Assembly: GCF_019050325.1 (NCBI RefSeq)
Contig: NZ_VOMB01000020.1
Coordinates: 488,497-552,496, forward strand
Length of the DNA stretch: 64,000 nucleotides
DNA from: [Mycobacterium] fortunisiensis
GTDB lineage: Bacteria; Actinomycetota; Actinomycetes; Mycobacteriales; Mycobacteriaceae
Direction: 5' to 3'
Each line of letters opens with the position of its first letter. Position 1 is the first letter of the stretch. Below the pieces are notes generated by a model. It worked only from the letters and a program-made list of their open reading frames with translations. It had not been told where the DNA came from and searched no databases. Below, one piece after another: positions 62,468 through 64,000 of this stretch. Position numbers and translations under genes: made by a program.

Positions 62468-63667
62468 TCAAGCGGCTTTGAGCCAGTTTCTGTAGGTGTC
62501 TGCGAAGGTGTCGTCGCGTTGTAGTCCGCGTTCGATGCGGGAGATGGTGGTGGGCCAGATGCCGAAGTGGTTGGCGGCGGCGGTGACGGTGATGTTTTTG
62601 GCTTGCCGTGCTGGGCGCAGGTCGGCGTAGTCGGGCACCGCGGTCTGACGGGTCAGGAGTTTGAACATCTCGCGGGCGATAGCCCGTTTGAGCTTGCGCA
62701 GGATCTCCATTTTGCCGTGCCCCTTGGCGGCCTGACGCTGCACGTAGTCACGTGTCGGTTGATGGTTGGACATGCGTACCAGCGCGATCCGGTGCAGGGC
62801 GCAGTTGGCGGCTCGGTCGCCGCCGCGGGACAGTCGATGCCGCGTGGTCTTGCCCGAGGAGGCAGGGACCGGGGCGGCGCCGCACAAGGCGGCGAACGCG
62901 GCTTCTGTGCGCAGCCGGTCTGGGTTGAGGCCGGCGGTGATGAGCAGTTGCGCGGCGGTGTCCGGGCCGACTCCGTAGGCGGCTCGTAGTCCGGGGTTGG
63001 CTGCCGTGACGAGTGTGTCGATCTGACTTTCCAGCTCCTCGGTTTGGGTCTGGAGAAACTGGACCCGCTGGGCGAGCATCTTCGCCGCGATGAGCACTGA
63101 TCGTGCCAGGGCGTCGGTGACTGTATCGGGGCGGCACCGTGCGATTGCTTCGATTTGCCTCAATGTTGTTAGTGTGCGGTACTTTTCACGCACGGAATTC
63201 GGCGCTGAGACGAGCAGTGCTTTGAGTTGATTGATCACCGCGGTGCGGTGTTTGACCGCTGACCGGCGGGCGATGTGCAGGGCTCGCAGCCCAGCGGTGG
63301 CATCGTCTTTGGGGGCGGCCAGCTCGTCGTCGGCCAACGCGGTGCGCGCAGCGCTGTAGGCATCGAGGGGATCGGACTTGCCTTTGAGGCGGCGCGCGGA
63401 TTTCACCGCTCGGGTCACCTCGAGGACCTGCCAGCTGGTTGCTGCGGCGGCACGGCTGAACCCGGCGCCGTAGCTGGCGGTGCCTTCCACGCCGATCCGT
63501 TGCACCTGTCCCAGTGACCGCAGGAAGGTGATGGCTGCGGCGTAGCCGGCGGGTGTGGTGGGGAATTCCGCATCATCGACCGGCTTCCCGGTCGTGGTGA
63601 TCGCGGCGACGTGGATAGTGTCGGCGTGGGTATCGACTCCGGCGACCAGGAGCGTGGATTCTGCCAA
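62468..63667 (-). CDS. IS110-family transposase (DEDD recombinase)
   Basis: A 399-residue RNA-guided-type recombinase. The N-terminal RuvC-like DEDD domain has VAGVDTHADTIHVAAI (D), RIGVEGTASYG (E) and GKSDPLDAYSAARTAL (DxxD). The C-terminal Tnp_20 domain contains ALCGAAPVPASSGKTTRHRLSRGGDRAANCALH with the catalytic Ser. The last 45 residues (NITVTAAANHFGIWPTTISR) look like an added helix-turn-helix. TTG 63667 is taken as start; AGAAGGG lies upstream and family members begin near here. The frame is intact, so the element may be active. A TTGACA hexamer overlaps its stop codon. Confidence 0.9.
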   Translation of the reverse strand: MAESTLLVAGVDTHADTIHVAAITTTGKPVDDAEFPTTPAGYAAAITFLRSLGQVQRIGVEGTASYGAGFSRAAAATSWQVLEVTRAVKSARRLKGKSDPLDAYSAARTALADDELAAPKDDATAGLRALHIARRSAVKHRTAVINQLKALLVSAPNSVREKYRTLTTLRQIEAIARCRPDTVTDALARSVLIAAKMLAQRVQFLQTQTEELESQIDTLVTAANPGLRAAYGVGPDTAAQLLITAGLNPDRLRTEAAFAALCGAAPVPASSGKTTRHRLSRGGDRAANCALHRIALVRMSNHQPTRDYVQRQAAKGHGKMEILRKLKRAIAREMFKLLTRQTAVPDYADLRPARQAKNITVTAAANHFGIWPTTISRIERGLQRDDTFADTYRNWLKAA

Positions 63668-63935
63668 GATGATGGTGTCCCTTCTGACCAGCGTTGGATA
63701 GGGCACACCGGTCAGGGCGGGCAGACAAGACATTGATGAGGCAGCGGCCAGGCTCCTGATTAAGTCATGTCCGTCCTGACCGGCGCGCTTGGTGAAGCGC
63801 GCACCGCACAGGCCGGGCAGATCAAGCGAAAGACAACCCAGCAGGGCGTCAGTCGGTGCCAGAGCCACGACCTGTGCGGTAACGCCCTTCCATCATCAAT
63901 GTCGGTGCCCGATGGCATACTCGAACACATGTGGC
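63668..63935 (-). ncRNA. Candidate bridge RNA region in the IS110 left end
   Basis: The 268 bases upstream of the transposase have no gene but are rich in structure. A perfect 8-bp hairpin (GCGCGCTT/AAGCGCGC, loop 63791-63794) lies at 63783-63802. A long-range pairing joins 63708-63716 (CCGGTCAGG) with 63775-63783 (CCTGACCGG), extending imperfectly to 63723/63768. IS110-family elements such as IS621 encode a bridge RNA of about 180 bases in this position. The 5' and 3' ends and the target and donor loops cannot be fixed by eye. Confidence 0.45.
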
Positions 63936-63942
63936 GCTCCTA

Positions 63943-64000
63943 GTGTTCTAGTGGGCGCCTTTTCGCTGTTCAGCAGCGGCTTGTGTTGAGGTTCAAGTGG
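63943..64000. other. Flank beyond the IS110 element
   Basis: 58 bases to the right edge. It contains a CTAGTGTTCTAGTG direct repeat next to the proposed IS boundary and an A/T-richer stretch; no gene can be called. Before insertion it would have been directly upstream of the metallothionein gene. Confidence 0.4.

Larger units (their letters stand above)
62455..63935 (-). mobile_element. IS110-family insertion sequence, about 1.48 kb
   Basis: Boundaries are proposed from a 7-base direct repeat GCTCCTA at 62455-62461 and 63936-63942 and from the usual IS110 plan: a roughly 270-base non-coding left end (high coordinates), a 399-codon transposase gene, and a very short right end. There are no terminal inverted repeats, as expected for this family. 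The resulting length of 1481 bases fits. The exact ends could differ by a few bases because the core duplicated by IS110 elements is short. Confidence 0.7.

Overview
The window is high-GC actinobacterial DNA from a Mycobacterium, most likely a fast-growing Mycolicibacterium. This rests on gene content and order. From mobA-korB-korA through clpX, clpP2-clpP1-tig, lipP, nei, rpiB, the Rv2466c-type thioredoxin-fold gene, pepN, ctaJ, glbO, aglA, gdh, ettA, plsB2-plsC and a WS/DGAT acyltransferase, the order follows the Rv2450c-Rv2484c segment of M. tuberculosis, with local insertions such as fdhF-fdhD and a sugar kinase. The species cannot be fixed from sequence alone.

Layout. 1-2.2 kb: two secreted resuscitation-promoting factors, each with a perfect CRP-type palindrome upstream, then about 1 kb of gene-free DNA that is AT-rich for this genome. 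2.2-5.8 kb: mobA and the 2-oxoglutarate:ferredoxin oxidoreductase genes korB/korA. 6.1-10.6 kb: a frameshifted PfkB-family kinase, a small exported protein, and fdhF-like/fdhD. 10.6-15.4 kb: proteostasis genes clpX, clpP2, clpP1 and tig with a ClgR-type box, then tRNA-Pro and tRNA-Gly. 15.3-20.3 kb: small membrane, secreted and hydrolase genes. 20.3-24.7 kb: antiporter, DNA repair, rpiB and a SigH-type promoter ahead of a mycoredoxin-like gene. 24.7-31.3 kb: pepN, a small HNH nuclease bracketed by two inverted copies of a palindromic element, DUF5130, ctaJ, a second HNH gene, glbO and aglA. 31.3-47.4 kb: the gdh-thioesterase run, ettA, ssb, a CopD-CtaG protein, and WS/DGAT-plsC-plsB2, which is tightly coupled by 4-bp overlaps.

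Past a tRNA-Arg gene (47.5 kb) the M. tuberculosis-like order stops. The remaining segment holds a universal stress protein, an iron-boxed mbtL-mbtM pair in which the acyl carrier protein gene is cut to 54 codons, the methylcitrate operon prpD-prpB-prpC joined to pyc and divergent from prpR, and a putative copper cluster. That cluster contains a zinc-finger membrane protein, a Met/His-rich DUF5134 protein, a second CopD-CtaG protein and a 36-residue metallothionein. An IS110-family element sits just upstream of the metallothionein gene, in the same orientation.

The least explained items are the inverted palindromic elements flanking the HNH gene, the structured non-coding end of the IS110 element (a bridge-RNA candidate), the truncated mbtL behind an IdeR-type box, the tiny metallothionein behind the IS end, and the repeats downstream of aglA. 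I found no CRISPR array, prophage, rRNA or clear defence system.
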